From: Sipunculus nudus
Taxonomy: Eukaryota > Annelida > Sipuncula > Golfingiida > Sipunculidae
Direction: 5' to 3'
Length of the DNA stretch: 64,000 nt
NCBI GenBank assembly: GCA_026874595.1
Contig: CM049322.1
Span: forward strand, 50,135,340-50,199,339
Position 1 is the first letter of the stretch. The number at the start of each line of letters is the position of its first letter. The position numbers and the translations under genes are program-made. Positions 45,745 through 55,479 of the stretch are shown here, piece after piece. The notes beneath the pieces were generated by a model. It saw only the letters and a program-made list of their open reading frames with translations. It searched no databases and was not told where the DNA came from.

Positions 45745-48150
45745 GGCTACTACATCTAATTATAACCACTACAGTAGCCGTACTGCATGTTATATATATG
45801 AAATAGAGGGCTACTACAATAGGCGTACTGCATCTAATCAGAACCACTACAGTAGGCGTACTGCATGTTATATATTGGACATAGAGGGCTACTACAGTAG
45901 GCGTACTGCATGTTATATATATGATATAGAGGGCTACTACAATAGGCGTACTGCATCTAATTAGAACCACTACAGTAGGCGTACTGCATCTAATTAGAAC
46001 CACTACAGTAGGCGTACTGCATGTTAAATATGGGATATAGAGGGCTACTACAGTAGGCGTACTGCATGTTATATATGGGATATAGAGGGCTACTACAGTA
46101 GGCGTACTGCATGTTATGTATATGATATAGAGGGCTACTACAGTAGCCGTACTGCATGTTATACATGGGTCATAGAGGGCTACTACAATAGGCGTACTGC
46201 AGCTAATAAGAACCACTACAGTAGGCGTACTGCATGTTATATATTGGATATAGAGGGCTTCTACAGTAGGCGTACTGCATGTTATATATTGGATATAGAG
46301 GGCTTCTACAGTAGGCGTACTGCATGTTATATATGGGATATAAAGGGGTACTACAGTAGGCGTACTGCATCTTATAAAATGGATATAGAGAGCTACTACA
46401 GTAGCCGTACTGCATGTTATATATGGGTTATAGAGGGCTACTACAATAAACGTACTACATGTTATATGTATGATATAGAGGGCTACTACAATAGGCGTAC
46501 TGCATCTAATTAGGACCACTACAGTAGGCGTACTGCATGTTATATATATGATATAGAGGGCTACTACAGTAGGCGTACTGCATGTTATATATGGGTTATA
46601 GAGGGCTACTACAGTAGGCGTACTGCATGTTATACATGGGTCATAGAGGGCTACTACAATAGGCCTACTGCATCTGATTAGAACCACTACAGTAGGCGTA
46701 CTGCATATTATATACGGGATATAGAGGGCTACTACAGTAGGAATACTGCATTATTTAGAGCCACTACATTAGGCGTACTGCATGTTATATAGGGGATATA
46801 GAGGGCTACTACAGTAGCCAAACTGCAAGATATATATGGGTACTACCGTAGGCGTACTGCATATTATAAATAGGATAGGTGTACTGCATCTATTTAGATC
46901 CACTACAGTAGCCTAACTGCATGTTATATATGGGATACAGAGGACTACTAAAGCATGCGTACTGCATCTCATTAGAGCCATATTATAGCGGGTGTACTGC
47001 ATGTTATAAATATGATATAGATAGGTACTAAAGTTGGCGTACTGCATGTTATGTATAGGCTATAGAGAGGCGTACTTCATGTTATAAATAGAATATAGAG
47101 AGGTACTACAGTAGGCGTACTGCATCTTATAAAATGGATATAGAGGGCTACTACAGTAGCCGTACTGCATGTTATATATGGGCTATAGAGGGCTACTACA
47201 ATAGGCGTACTGCATGTTATATGTATGATTTATAGGGATACTACAATAGGCGTACTGCATGTTACATATATGATATGGAGGGCCACTACAGTAGGCGTAC
47301 TGCATTTTATATATATGATATAGAGGGCTACTACAATAGGCGTACTGCATCCAATTAGGACCACTACAGTAGGCTAACTGCATGTTATATATATGATATA
47401 GAGGGCTACTACAGTAGGCGTACTGCATGTTATATATGGGTTATAGAGGGCTACTACAGTAGGCGTACTGCATGTTATATATATGATATAGAGGGCTACT
47501 ACAGTAGGCGTACTGCATGTTATATATGGGATATAGAGGGCTACTACAGTAGGCGTACTGCATGTTATGTATTTGATATAGAGGGCTACTACAGTAGCCG
47601 TACTGCATGTTATATATTGGATATAGAGGGCTACTACAGTAGGCGTACTGCATCTAATTAGAACCACTACAGTAGCCGTGCTGCATGTTATATATATGAT
47701 ATAAAGGGCTAATACAGTAGCCGCACTGCATGTTATACATGGGTCACAGAGGGCTACTACAATAGGCCTACTGCATCTAATTAGAACCACTACAGTAGGC
47801 GTACTGCATATTATATACGGGATATAGAGGGCTACTGCAGTAGGAATACTGCATTAATTAGAGCCACTACAGTAGGCGTACTGCATGTTATATAGGGGAT
47901 ATAGAGGGCTACTACAGTAGCCATACTGCAAGATATATATGGGTACTACCGTAGGCGTACTGCATATTATAAATAGGATAGGTGTACTGCATCTATTTAG
48001 ATCCACTACAGTAGCCTAACTGCATGTTATATATGGGATATAGAGGACTACTAAAGCAGGCGTACTGCATCTCATTAGAGCCATATTATAGCGGGTGTAC
48101 TGCATGTTATAAATATGATATAGATAGGTACTAAAGTTGGCGTACTGCAT
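45745..48150 (-). repeat. 45/33-bp minisatellite array, right (mirror orientation)
   Basis: Same units as 40330-41955 but on the opposite strand (TACTGCATGTTATATATGGG, ATATAGAGGGCTACTACAGT, AGGCG). About 55 units. An internal segment is duplicated: 46640-47060 matches 47690-48150, including the odd units with TACTGCAAGATATATATGGG and GCGGGTGTACTGCATG. The 324-codon frame at 45713-46687 is a by-product of the unit length. Confidence 0.95.
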
Positions 48151-48362
48151 GTTATGAATGTCAGCAGGCCTGCCAAATCACTCTTTTTAAAAATAGTCAC
48201 TCTTTTATTTTTGGAGTTACTGAAAACGATGCTAATTCATTACGCTTCTTTCAATCTGTTTTTTAGCAGCACATGCACAGCACTTTTTCTCTTTTTTTTA
48301 GTGAAAAAGTATATATTTTTTCCCTCCCGCTTTAACAGTCCAGAGAGGAAACTACTGTAAGG
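48150..48362. repeat. Inverted copy pair, right member
   Basis: Reverse complement of 43010-43225, with a few substitutions (for example AATTCATTACG versus AATTCATATCG). Confidence 0.85.
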
Positions 48363-48444
48363 CATACTTAAATATGCAACTGCTTGGAGGATAGGCAAGT
48401 ACCGATAAGTTGCGAGTGCAGCGACCGCTGATTGGTTGGTGGTT

Positions 48445-48505
48445 ATTAATAATTCATGACTACAGTAGGCGTACTCTATCTAATGCCGACCGATCTTGTC
48501 TCACA
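48445..48505. repeat. Subterminal inverted segment of the Merlin-type element, right
   Basis: TTCATGACTACAGTAGGCGT followed by ACTCTATCTAATGCCGACCG is the reverse complement of 39131-39195. It carries one minisatellite core (ACTACAGTAGGCGTAC) outside the array. Confidence 0.75.
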
Positions 48506-48904
48506 TGACGCCATCTTGAAACAACAGTGCGCAGCATAGTCTCGTGCAACAACTTGGAATATCAACCCAATATCTGAAGAATCAACGAGAAATAATGAAA
48601 AAACACATTTACCTATACATCCCTGCTTTCCATTTTTTCGGTCAAACACCACTTTTATTATGAAATATAGCTACACCCTTATCAAGATTATTTCTAATTT
48701 ACATTATGTACCCTGGGTGCATCTCACGAAAATATGGATGTCGAAAGTCAAATGTGACATGTCTTATTGCATCACCTCAATTTATCATCCTTTTCTACTA
48801 TATTACTATCTTGTCATATTATCTATTTCATGTACGTTTCATGTTTTATTTTTACTTACCTTAATCTACAATATAATACACTATGTACACTTGGTCATTA
48901 TGCT

Positions 48905-50191
48905 TCATTTAGTACAAAATTTACACGCGGCGTTTGAACATTGTCCGTTGTATAAACCAGCCGCGTCCCGCATGAATTGCACAAAAATGTCATTGTTCAC
49001 ATTCCGCTCCCTCCACATGTACACACTTAAATATCCCGACAACATCTCAGGCTTCACTCCCAATTTGGGCATCGTTACACCATGCTTTACATTTTGCCAA
49101 CACCCCTCAATACCATTCGTATGGCAGCCGGTTACCGGGTCTTTAAATGTTTCACTATGGTTCACCGTCAGATGACCATAGCCCATCTCTTTCAATTGAC
49201 TGTATGCTTTCCAACAGTCCGAGTATATCACAGAGCCTCGAGCGACGTGTTTTTTTATAATCGGGAGTAAGGTATTTGCACTCCTGTCCGGAACTGTACA
49301 CATGAACAGTTTCGATTTATTTTCCCTTTCTCACCCTCCCAGAACCCATCCGCCCCTCACCTGATGGTCACGGTGATACTTTCTTTGGGCAAATTTACTT
49401 TCGTCGATTTCTACAATGATTCCCGGACCTCCGATCTGTGCACCTAGCTCAGTCTCTCTTAACAACACCTCCTCGCAAACCTCGCGACTAAAGCTGGCCC
49501 AGTCCACAATTATATTAGGACTCAAGCCAGTCTGGTAACGGATTTGGTTGTGCGTTAACCCTATTGTCCAAAAATACGTGAGGTCCAGAATCTCCTCAAT
49601 ACTGAGCTTCGACATGGCAAACCAGGTGCCATGTCGAACTGATAATTTCATGTTATGCTTTGGCCGTCTTTTTTGGCAGCGCCATTGGTAGCCATCACCA
49701 CAGTCTTTTGTGTTCACCGATACAAGTTTCATTTCACTTTGACAAACAGGGCAGGTTCTTCTTTTCGGTACTAAACATTTCTCCATTAGCCAGGTTAAAC
49801 ACGACTCTTTTGACGACAGTACATTGCGCACTAGGAAGGTATGCGAAATGTGACATGAGGATGTCACTGCATCACCTTTACCGAAACTTCCAACAGTAAA
49901 ACTACATTGGGTCGTACTATCTTTCTGATTCACCCCATCTGTGTTCAAACCCACAGACCTGACGGAGGGGCCCCCACAAGATGGCAAACACCTCGTTTGG
50001 CTTTCTTCTGTTGCTTTTTCCAATCTTCGTTTCTGTAACATGAGTCTAATCGCTCGGGGACCTTTAAACTTTTTCGCTCTTTCGGCCTCATTATCCTCCA
50101 ACTTGCGTTTAGACGGTATCGATGCCATCGTTTCATTTACAACACCTTGGATCTTGTCCCTGACAGACGTGTTACCTGTAGGTTTATCCAT
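48905..50191 (-). pseudogene. Merlin (IS1595/ISXO2-like DDE) transposase, one in-frame stop
   Basis: A single reading frame of 428 codons from ATG at 50191 to the stop at 48905, broken only by TGA at 49333-49331 (codon 287). Region by region: basic N-terminus (KRK, residues 28-30; KKFKGPRAIR, 40-49), then a zinc-ribbon-like CPVC (147-150) with later Cys at 164 and 172. A helical segment typical of the family follows (SIEEILDLTYFWTIGLTHNQ, about 197-216). Catalytic Asp263 lies in VEIDESKFAQRKYHRDH, followed by GGWVLGG. After the stop come ERENKSKLF and CTVPDRSANTLLPII, then the second Asp in VIYSDCWKAY, LTVNHSETFKDP and the third acidic residue in HTNGIEGCWQNVK. The DDE triad and family spacing are complete. 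ISXO2-like transposases cut and paste by binding the element's inverted ends. The stop may be a CGA-to-TGA decay or a sequencing error. Antisense frames (48660-49175, 49660-49899, 49941-50213) are shadows. Confidence 0.9.
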
Positions 50192-50860
50192 GGCTGCTAT
50201 GCTTGTTCATTAGTTACAACGGTATCTCAGTAAACAGTTAACACAGGTCATGTGATATTTTAATTACCAAAACAATAACAAGCTCACCCACATGTCAATG
50301 ATTTACTTCATGTGCACGTGTATTTTTTTCATTGTTAATAAAGATATTATACCTATTTTCTGACACTTATTATATTATAAGACATGCTAATATTCATTAT
50401 TAATCTATAGATATATTTATAAAGTTAATGAACACCTACTCAACTCAGCTTAATGTAAAAACCCCCCTAACTGTGATATTTGTGAGCTAGGTAAAACCCG
50501 CACCCCACATGCTCATAGTTTAGCTGAATATTTCACACTATACGTCAAAAAGACACACCACACATTGCTTTTTATTTCCATCTATTTTCGTCTATACACT
50601 AGTAACACGGTTTTATTTATTAGCATTAATCATGGATAATCTGTTGATTTATTTCTGGGGTCACGGATCCGGACTTCGTTACGTCTCGCTTTAAGTCACA
50701 GCCTCATTTATGCATATTCATGAGAGATTTCTCAATGGACAGTTTTCCCTTATATTATTGGCTTACATCACAGAGGGTGGCGACACCTTCTGTATTTTTG
50801 CCACATTACTTTACAACAATTGACTTAAATACCTCGACAAATCATTGCCCTGCAACTTGA
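50192..50860. other. 5' flank of the transposase gene
   Basis: AT-rich, no open frame of note. It would hold the promoter of the leftward gene. No specific element is called. Confidence 0.4.
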
Positions 50861-50932
50861 CTTCCTGGCGCAGTTAGATAAGCAGACGGCTACTGGGAGT
50901 GCGGTCGGTGGTTCGAGACCCGTTCGAGGATC
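50861..50932 (+). repeat. tRNA-like sequence (SINE or tRNA pseudogene)
   Basis: CTTCCTGGCGCAGTTAGATAAG resembles a D-arm/A-box (part: GGCGCAGTTAGATAAG) and GGTTCGAGACC a B-box. TCCT...AGGA pairs only the outer acceptor bases. The T-stem is imperfect, so a functional tRNA is unlikely. Confidence 0.5.
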
Positions 50933-51193
50933 ATGTCATTGTATGTTACTATGTATTTATAGTAATCGGTTCTCTCTCACATTTCAGACGTCCATAGACA
51001 ACATTCCTATGTAAACAGACATACATAACGGCTTCAATGAGACAAGAACACAGTGTTTATAAATATGTTTATTCATATAATGTACGTAACCCCCAAAAAA
51101 ACTATACCCCATTTTTTCTCTATCCCCATCAAATATATCGCCCTCTTTACCTTGTTCCTCATAGAAGCGTAGCCCGGTTTCTATAGTGGCTCC
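50933..51193. other. Right end of the Merlin-type element
   Basis: Non-coding, ending in the inverted terminus described for the whole element (51169-51193). Confidence 0.5.
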
Positions 51194-51303
51194 ACCCGGT
51201 TAATAAGGTCCAAATGGCCGAAAATGCAAGTACAAGGGCTATGAATCTCGAAGTAATGTCGTTCAAAAGATCGAGTTCGGCTCTCGAGCGACATGGCTGG
51301 GTC

Positions 51304-52048
51304 GGCCAAACTATACTATAGAATCCGTCCTACCATGCCTGTCCAACTATGATTCACAGGGCACCTCAGTTGTGACAAAACCTGCATGTACCACTCCTAT
51401 AAGATATGCTTGTATGATTCCTATCTCCATAGAACTTGTTTTTTTTTCCTGGTGTATCAATATTTCCTTCATTAACACTGTCTCATTCTAACACTTTTTA
51501 CAGCATGTCCTCCATTTTTGAGGTGTTGCATAAAATATTATTTTTAAGATTTTTTCTCCCTCTCCCAAAATGTCATCCTTGCTTTTATCGCTAAGCGGGG
51601 GTTTGGGGTGCGGCCACCAATTTAAAATAAATATATATGTTGAATAATTAAACCTGGGTTACTAACCAAAGCGGGGGTTTCGGGGCGCGGCCCCCAATTT
51701 ATAAAAAAATATTTATTGACCAAAACATTAATTTCACAATTAACCGTCAGGTGGCGCTACTGTAAAACAGAGTTACAATGATCAGGAAACCCCAGTTTGA
51801 TATCTCAGCAAGTTAGCTCAGATAGTTAGAGTGCAAATTGTCAGAAATCAAGAGATTGCAGGTTCAAACCTAGGTAGTGCCAGATCAGTTTATAGTTGTA
51901 TCATGTGTTACCAATGAAAATAAGACTTATAGGCAGGCAGAAAAATTGAAAATGAGTCTGAGAAATGCTTGAGAGGGGAAATGGTAGGAGGAAAGGTGAA
52001 AGGGATTTTTTGTTCCTAAACCGGTAGGACAGATTCTATAGTCGCTCC
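51304..52048. mobile_element. 0.75-kb Merlin-like MITE in the right arm
   Basis: Ends read inward are GGCCAAACTATACTATAGAA (51304, followed by TCCGTCCTACC) and GGAGCGACTATAGAATCTGT (52048, followed by CCTACC). Flanks are GCTGGGTC and GTAGGGTC. The left arm has the empty site at 6307-6314 (GACCCAGC). The termini again match the Merlin consensus GGAGC.A.TATAGAA.C. The interior has two diverged copies of GCGGGGGTTT.GGG(G/C)GCGGCC (51596 and 51671) and a tRNA-like SINE head. Confidence 0.8.
51806..51892 (+). repeat. tRNA-derived SINE head inside the MITE
   Basis: A-box TAGCTCAGATAGTTAGAGTG and B-box GGTTCAAACC (51861-51870) lie at tRNA-like spacing. The shared word AGAGATTGCAGGTTC links it with the unit at 1540-1612. 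Acceptor stems do not pair. Confidence 0.65.
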
Positions 52049-52468
52049 GTAGGGTCTCCGCTGCTGGGATCGGTGAAGGGAATGTAGGTTGCTTCAGGCT
52101 TTGTGGCTGTGGATGCTGTAGCTTTCCGAAAAGGACAACGGCATGGGATGAACAAGTGCCATGGCGCCCTCTATGGCTCCCTGCTTGGCTTGGCGTGGCA
52201 CTGCGACTGTTGGCTCAGAGAACATGCTTAAGGAGCGCACAGGGCTGAGGTCTTGACCGCAGCAACCTGTAGCTGCTCGATGAGCGTATACCTCTTTTGG
52301 CCTTGGCCCCCACCCCACCCCACCCCCTCCCCCCCCCCCCCCCCAGATCGTCTCACACACCTCATCTGGCAGGGTTGGGTTTTATCCAGATAAAACTTGT
52401 TAAATCCAGCACAATGGATAAAACTGGGTTTTATCCAGATTATACAGGATTAAACTGGATCAAACTTA

Positions 52469-52688
52469 GGCCCCAATATATAGAATACGGTCTTCATTTC
52501 CAAGATGGGTCTAAACTGACAGGACCGTCTCATATAAGTAGTAATCAACATAAGCCATGACATGCCTGATGATATGACATCAACATGCCTCTTACTTCTC
52601 CATTACATGAATCCTAAACATCATTACGTCCGTCCATATAGACCCATTAACTCGTTCATGCATGTAGACCGGATTCTATACTCGCTCC
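52469..52688. mobile_element. 220-bp Merlin-like MITE (right-arm copy)
   Basis: Ends GGCCCCAATATATAGAATAC and, inverted, GGAGCGAGTATAGAATCCGG. Flanks CAAACTTA (52461-52468) and TAAACTTA (52689-52696) are the reverse complement of the left copy's TAAGTTTG. Confidence 0.85.
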
Positions 52689-53669
52689 TAAACTTAGAAT
52701 CATCTTGTAAGATATAATTAAATTAACATAAATGATAATCTGGGTGAATAAGTTTAGAAGGTTTATTAATTTTTTAACAATATATAAGTTTTTATATGCA
52801 ATTGGCAATTTCCTCCAGTTCATGTTTCACTGTTGTCAGCATCTACTATTAGCTTATGCTTAACACACACCAGAATGAGGAGCTATCACTTTGTCTTGTA
52901 TATGTTACTTTACTGGCTGGTATTTAATTTCTCAATAGGATGTATCACCTTTATCTATAGCATTATCCTCAATCAGCCATCAAATATTTACTCATAGTCA
53001 CAGGACAGACTTATAGAGTGATGTTTGCAGCCCAATTATCAACAACTAATTATAGAGACTCTGTGGAGGAGGATGCCTGAATGACTTTGATCCAATGGAG
53101 GTATCTCCTCTCTGGCTTTCATGACTTAATGGTTGTCAAAAGGTAGCCCACTGTAGCTGCTTGTGTAAACATGCCTTACCAGTCGCAAAAGAGCCAGGGA
53201 ATCACACTACTACCCCACATTCAGAGAAACCTACTTGGGCAAGATAGCTTTACAAGTATTTTATCATCTGCTTCTTGAAAGGTCTTCCCTACAAAATTAT
53301 TGATATAGTGACTGATGTCATGACTGGATTATGTACATCTCTCAGATGTAAGAATAGATTCTTTTCTGTGAATATATGATATTCTATAGTACCACTGATT
53401 GAGGAGTTTGACTGAACATGTGTGAACTGCATTTGTTAAGCTTTTTTATAGTGAAATGTACAAAAAAAGGTGATGATGTTTTAATGTCATACTCTAACTG
53501 ACCTCTCTAAAGAAGAGAAATAATTTCAAGTTTCAAAATTATTATTTAAATTGTGGCATGACCATCTGTGACAAAACAATGAGTTTTATGTATAAATATA
53601 TGGTCAGTTGGTCACATAATAATTCAGTTTACTAGACATAAATGTTCCATATAAGAACTGGGTTTTTTT

Positions 53670-53775
53670 AGCTCAGCTGACTATAAGTCATCTGAGCTAT
53701 AGTCGTGGTCCATTGTCCGTCGTCCGTCCGTCTGTCTTGCCGTCCGTCCGTCTGTCCGGGCATATGTGCATGCCT
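53670..53775 (+). repeat. Molluscan-type dispersed repeat head
   Basis: AGCTCAGCTGACTATAAGTC and ATCTGAGCTATAGTCGTGG are followed by GTCCGTCGTCCGTCCGTCTG and a second CCGTCCGTCCGTCTGTC. It terminates homology between the palindrome arms, so it probably inserted at or truncated the boundary. Confidence 0.7.
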
Positions 53776-53822
53776 TAGGGGCTAAATGATTTGTCCATCT
53801 GTAACCTAGGGGTTAATTCTGA

Positions 53823-53844
53823 CTTAGGGGCTTAAGCCCCTAAG
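53823..53844. repeat. Perfect 22-bp palindrome of the local satellite word
   Basis: CTTAGGGGCTT is followed immediately by its reverse complement AAGCCCCTAAG. The forward half is the core of the array at 54030-54900 and the reverse half the core of the satellite at 55480-58430. Confidence 0.9.
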
Positions 53845-54029
53845 AATTTTCAGAAGTGTGTTCAAACGATACTTGAGGGGTTTTCCTGTCTTTTGAACAC
53901 CTATCTTAAATTACCCCCTAAGGAACGGACTTCACTATTTTGTCCGTTGTCCATATTTTTGCAATTCCACATTGTACAGTTATGCCCCCTGGTGATTCTT
54001 GTTGTTATTAGTTGCCAAACTCATCTCCT

Positions 54030-54900
54030 ATCCTTAGGGGCTCTTTTTGGTACGCGGACACATTTCCAATACCTTGGGGCTTTTTTTTTGACAAACACAT
54101 CTTCAGTTCCTGAGTGCTTTTGTTTATGGACAAAAACACATCTTCAGTACTTAGGGGCTTTTTACTTTGGACATAAATACATCTTCAGTACTTAGGGGCT
54201 TTTTTTACAAAAACCTATCTTCAGTGCTTGGGGGCTTTTTTTTACAAAAAAACACATCTTCAGTACTTGGGGGCTTTTGTTTTTGGACATAAACACATCT
54301 TCAGTACTTAAGGGCTTTTGTTTTTGGACATAAACACATCTTCAGTACTTGGGGGCTTTTTTTTTTGGACAAACACATCTTCAGTGCTTGGGGGCTTTTT
54401 TTTGGACAAACACATCTTCAGTACTTGAGTGCTTTTTTATGGACATAAACACATCTTCAGTCCTTGGGGTTTGTTATATTAGAACATAAATACATCTTCA
54501 GTATTTAGGAGCTTTTTTTCTACATAAACACATCTTCAGTACTTGGGGGCTTTTTATTTTTGACATAAATACATCTTCAGTACTTAGGGGCTTTTTTTTA
54601 CAAAAACATATCTTCAGTACTTGGGGGCTTTTTTTACATAAACACATCTTCAGAACTGGGGGGCTTTTTATTTTGGACATAAAAACATCTTCAGTGCTTA
54701 GGGGCTTTTTTTACACAAACACATCTTCAGTTCTTTATTCATTTTAACATGACACACCTTCAGTACTTGGTTTTTATTTTTTTGGCTACTTAAACACATC
54801 TACATAACTTGGGGGGCTTTTTTCGGTACTAAAACACATGGATTTTGGATGCACATCTTCAGTGCTTTGGGGCTTTTTTGGGAACTTAAACACATGGATA
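54030..54900 (+). repeat. Minisatellite, CTTAGGGGCTTTTTTT units of about 35-50 bp
   Basis: About 20 irregular units of the form CAGTACTTAGGGGCTTTTTT, then ACATAAACACATCTT. Length varies in the T-run and in a TTTGGACA insert. Reverse-strand frames rich in LSTEDVF/KKSP are by-products. Confidence 0.9.
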
Positions 54901-55479
54901 ATTTAATCATAAATTTTATTACCTGACTTTTTTACACTAGCTGTAAAGCGATGTGTAAATCAGTAACACAGTTTTATGTCATGTGACTATGCTTGGTCCA
55001 TATGACCCTGCTTGACGTATAGGGTCCCAATATGGCAGCTTCTGAGCTTTGCCAAATTCCAATCGTTGGTCACTCTACTAAGTATGTCACAATGTCTTTC
55101 TGTACCGAGCTCCATGATGGCCATTCTGCTCTAAGCCAATCATAGATTTGGTTAGGTGGAATAGAGCGGGGTACCAGTCTATCCTCAGCCTGCCCTAGCA
55201 CAACTCCGAGGAGCAAATTTACCATCAGTACCTACATTTGGGACATTTGGAAAAAATAATACTCCAACCTGAAGTCTTTTCTTTTATTTCTTACTGTGGC
55301 ATTATCAGTTGATGAAGCATGTAGTGTTGTATACAATAAATGTGTCAGTACATGTACATGTATAATTTATAAATCATGAAAGAGCACAGTTGGGGGAAAC
55401 TATGGTTTAGACTAGGTTGTTCCGTTGTTTTCTCCACAGCTGCTGCAGAGAATCTGTCAAGTTCCTAATCACTGGACAA
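54901..55479. other. Non-repetitive-looking stretch between two satellites
   Basis: No gene or repeat recognised. It includes short words such as TATGCTTGGTCCATATGACC (about 54990) without interpretation. Confidence 0.4.

Larger units (their letters stand above)
38969..51193 (-). mobile_element. 12.2-kb Merlin-type transposon with mirror-image minisatellite arrays
   Basis: Ends read inward are GGCTCCACTATAAAAACCGG (38969) and GGAGCCACTATAGAAACCGG (51193), 22 of 25 matching over 25 bp. The flanking octamer ACCCGGTT is exact at 38961-38968 and 51194-51201. The left arm holds the corresponding unoccupied site (AACCAGCT, 6409-6416; two substitutions). An 8-9-bp duplication and an IS1016/IS1595-like transposase (48905-50191) define the Merlin superfamily, whose members are, from general knowledge, usually a few kb at most. 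Here two arrays of 33/45-bp units in opposite orientation (40330-41955 and 45745-48150) dominate. Extra inverted segments are 39131-39195 with 48445-48505, and 43010-43225 with 48150-48362. A CATAGGC element (39553-40313) is nested inside. Confidence 0.88.
51194..53669. repeat. Palindrome arm segment A (right)
   Basis: Reverse complement of 3284-6416 without the TA element. The empty TA is at 52906-52907. It contains the extra MITE 51304-52048. The outer edge is set by the start of a molluscan-type repeat at 53670. It includes the mirrored poly-C (about 52321-52345) and GC-richer block. No gene is recognised. Confidence 0.9.

Noticed and set aside
45713-46687. 324-codon open frame with repeats of ITCSTPTVVALYI
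   Set aside because: The array units are 45 and 33 bp, multiples of three and poor in stop codons, so long frames arise on both strands and in two phases. There is no start context or domain.
40330-48150. CRISPR array
   Set aside because: Repeats are contiguous with no unique spacers, in a eukaryotic transposon.
48660-49175. 171-codon plus-strand frame
   Set aside because: Antisense shadow of the transposase C-terminal half, whose motifs are unambiguous on the minus strand.
49331-49333. Selenocysteine or readthrough at the in-frame TGA
   Set aside because: No family member is known to me to use Sec there. Ordinary decay or a base error is simpler.
1540-51892. tRNA genes at 1540, 2375, 50861 and 51806
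   Set aside because: A- and B-box-like words are present but acceptor and T stems do not pair properly and family members recur, so SINE or tRNA pseudogene is preferred.
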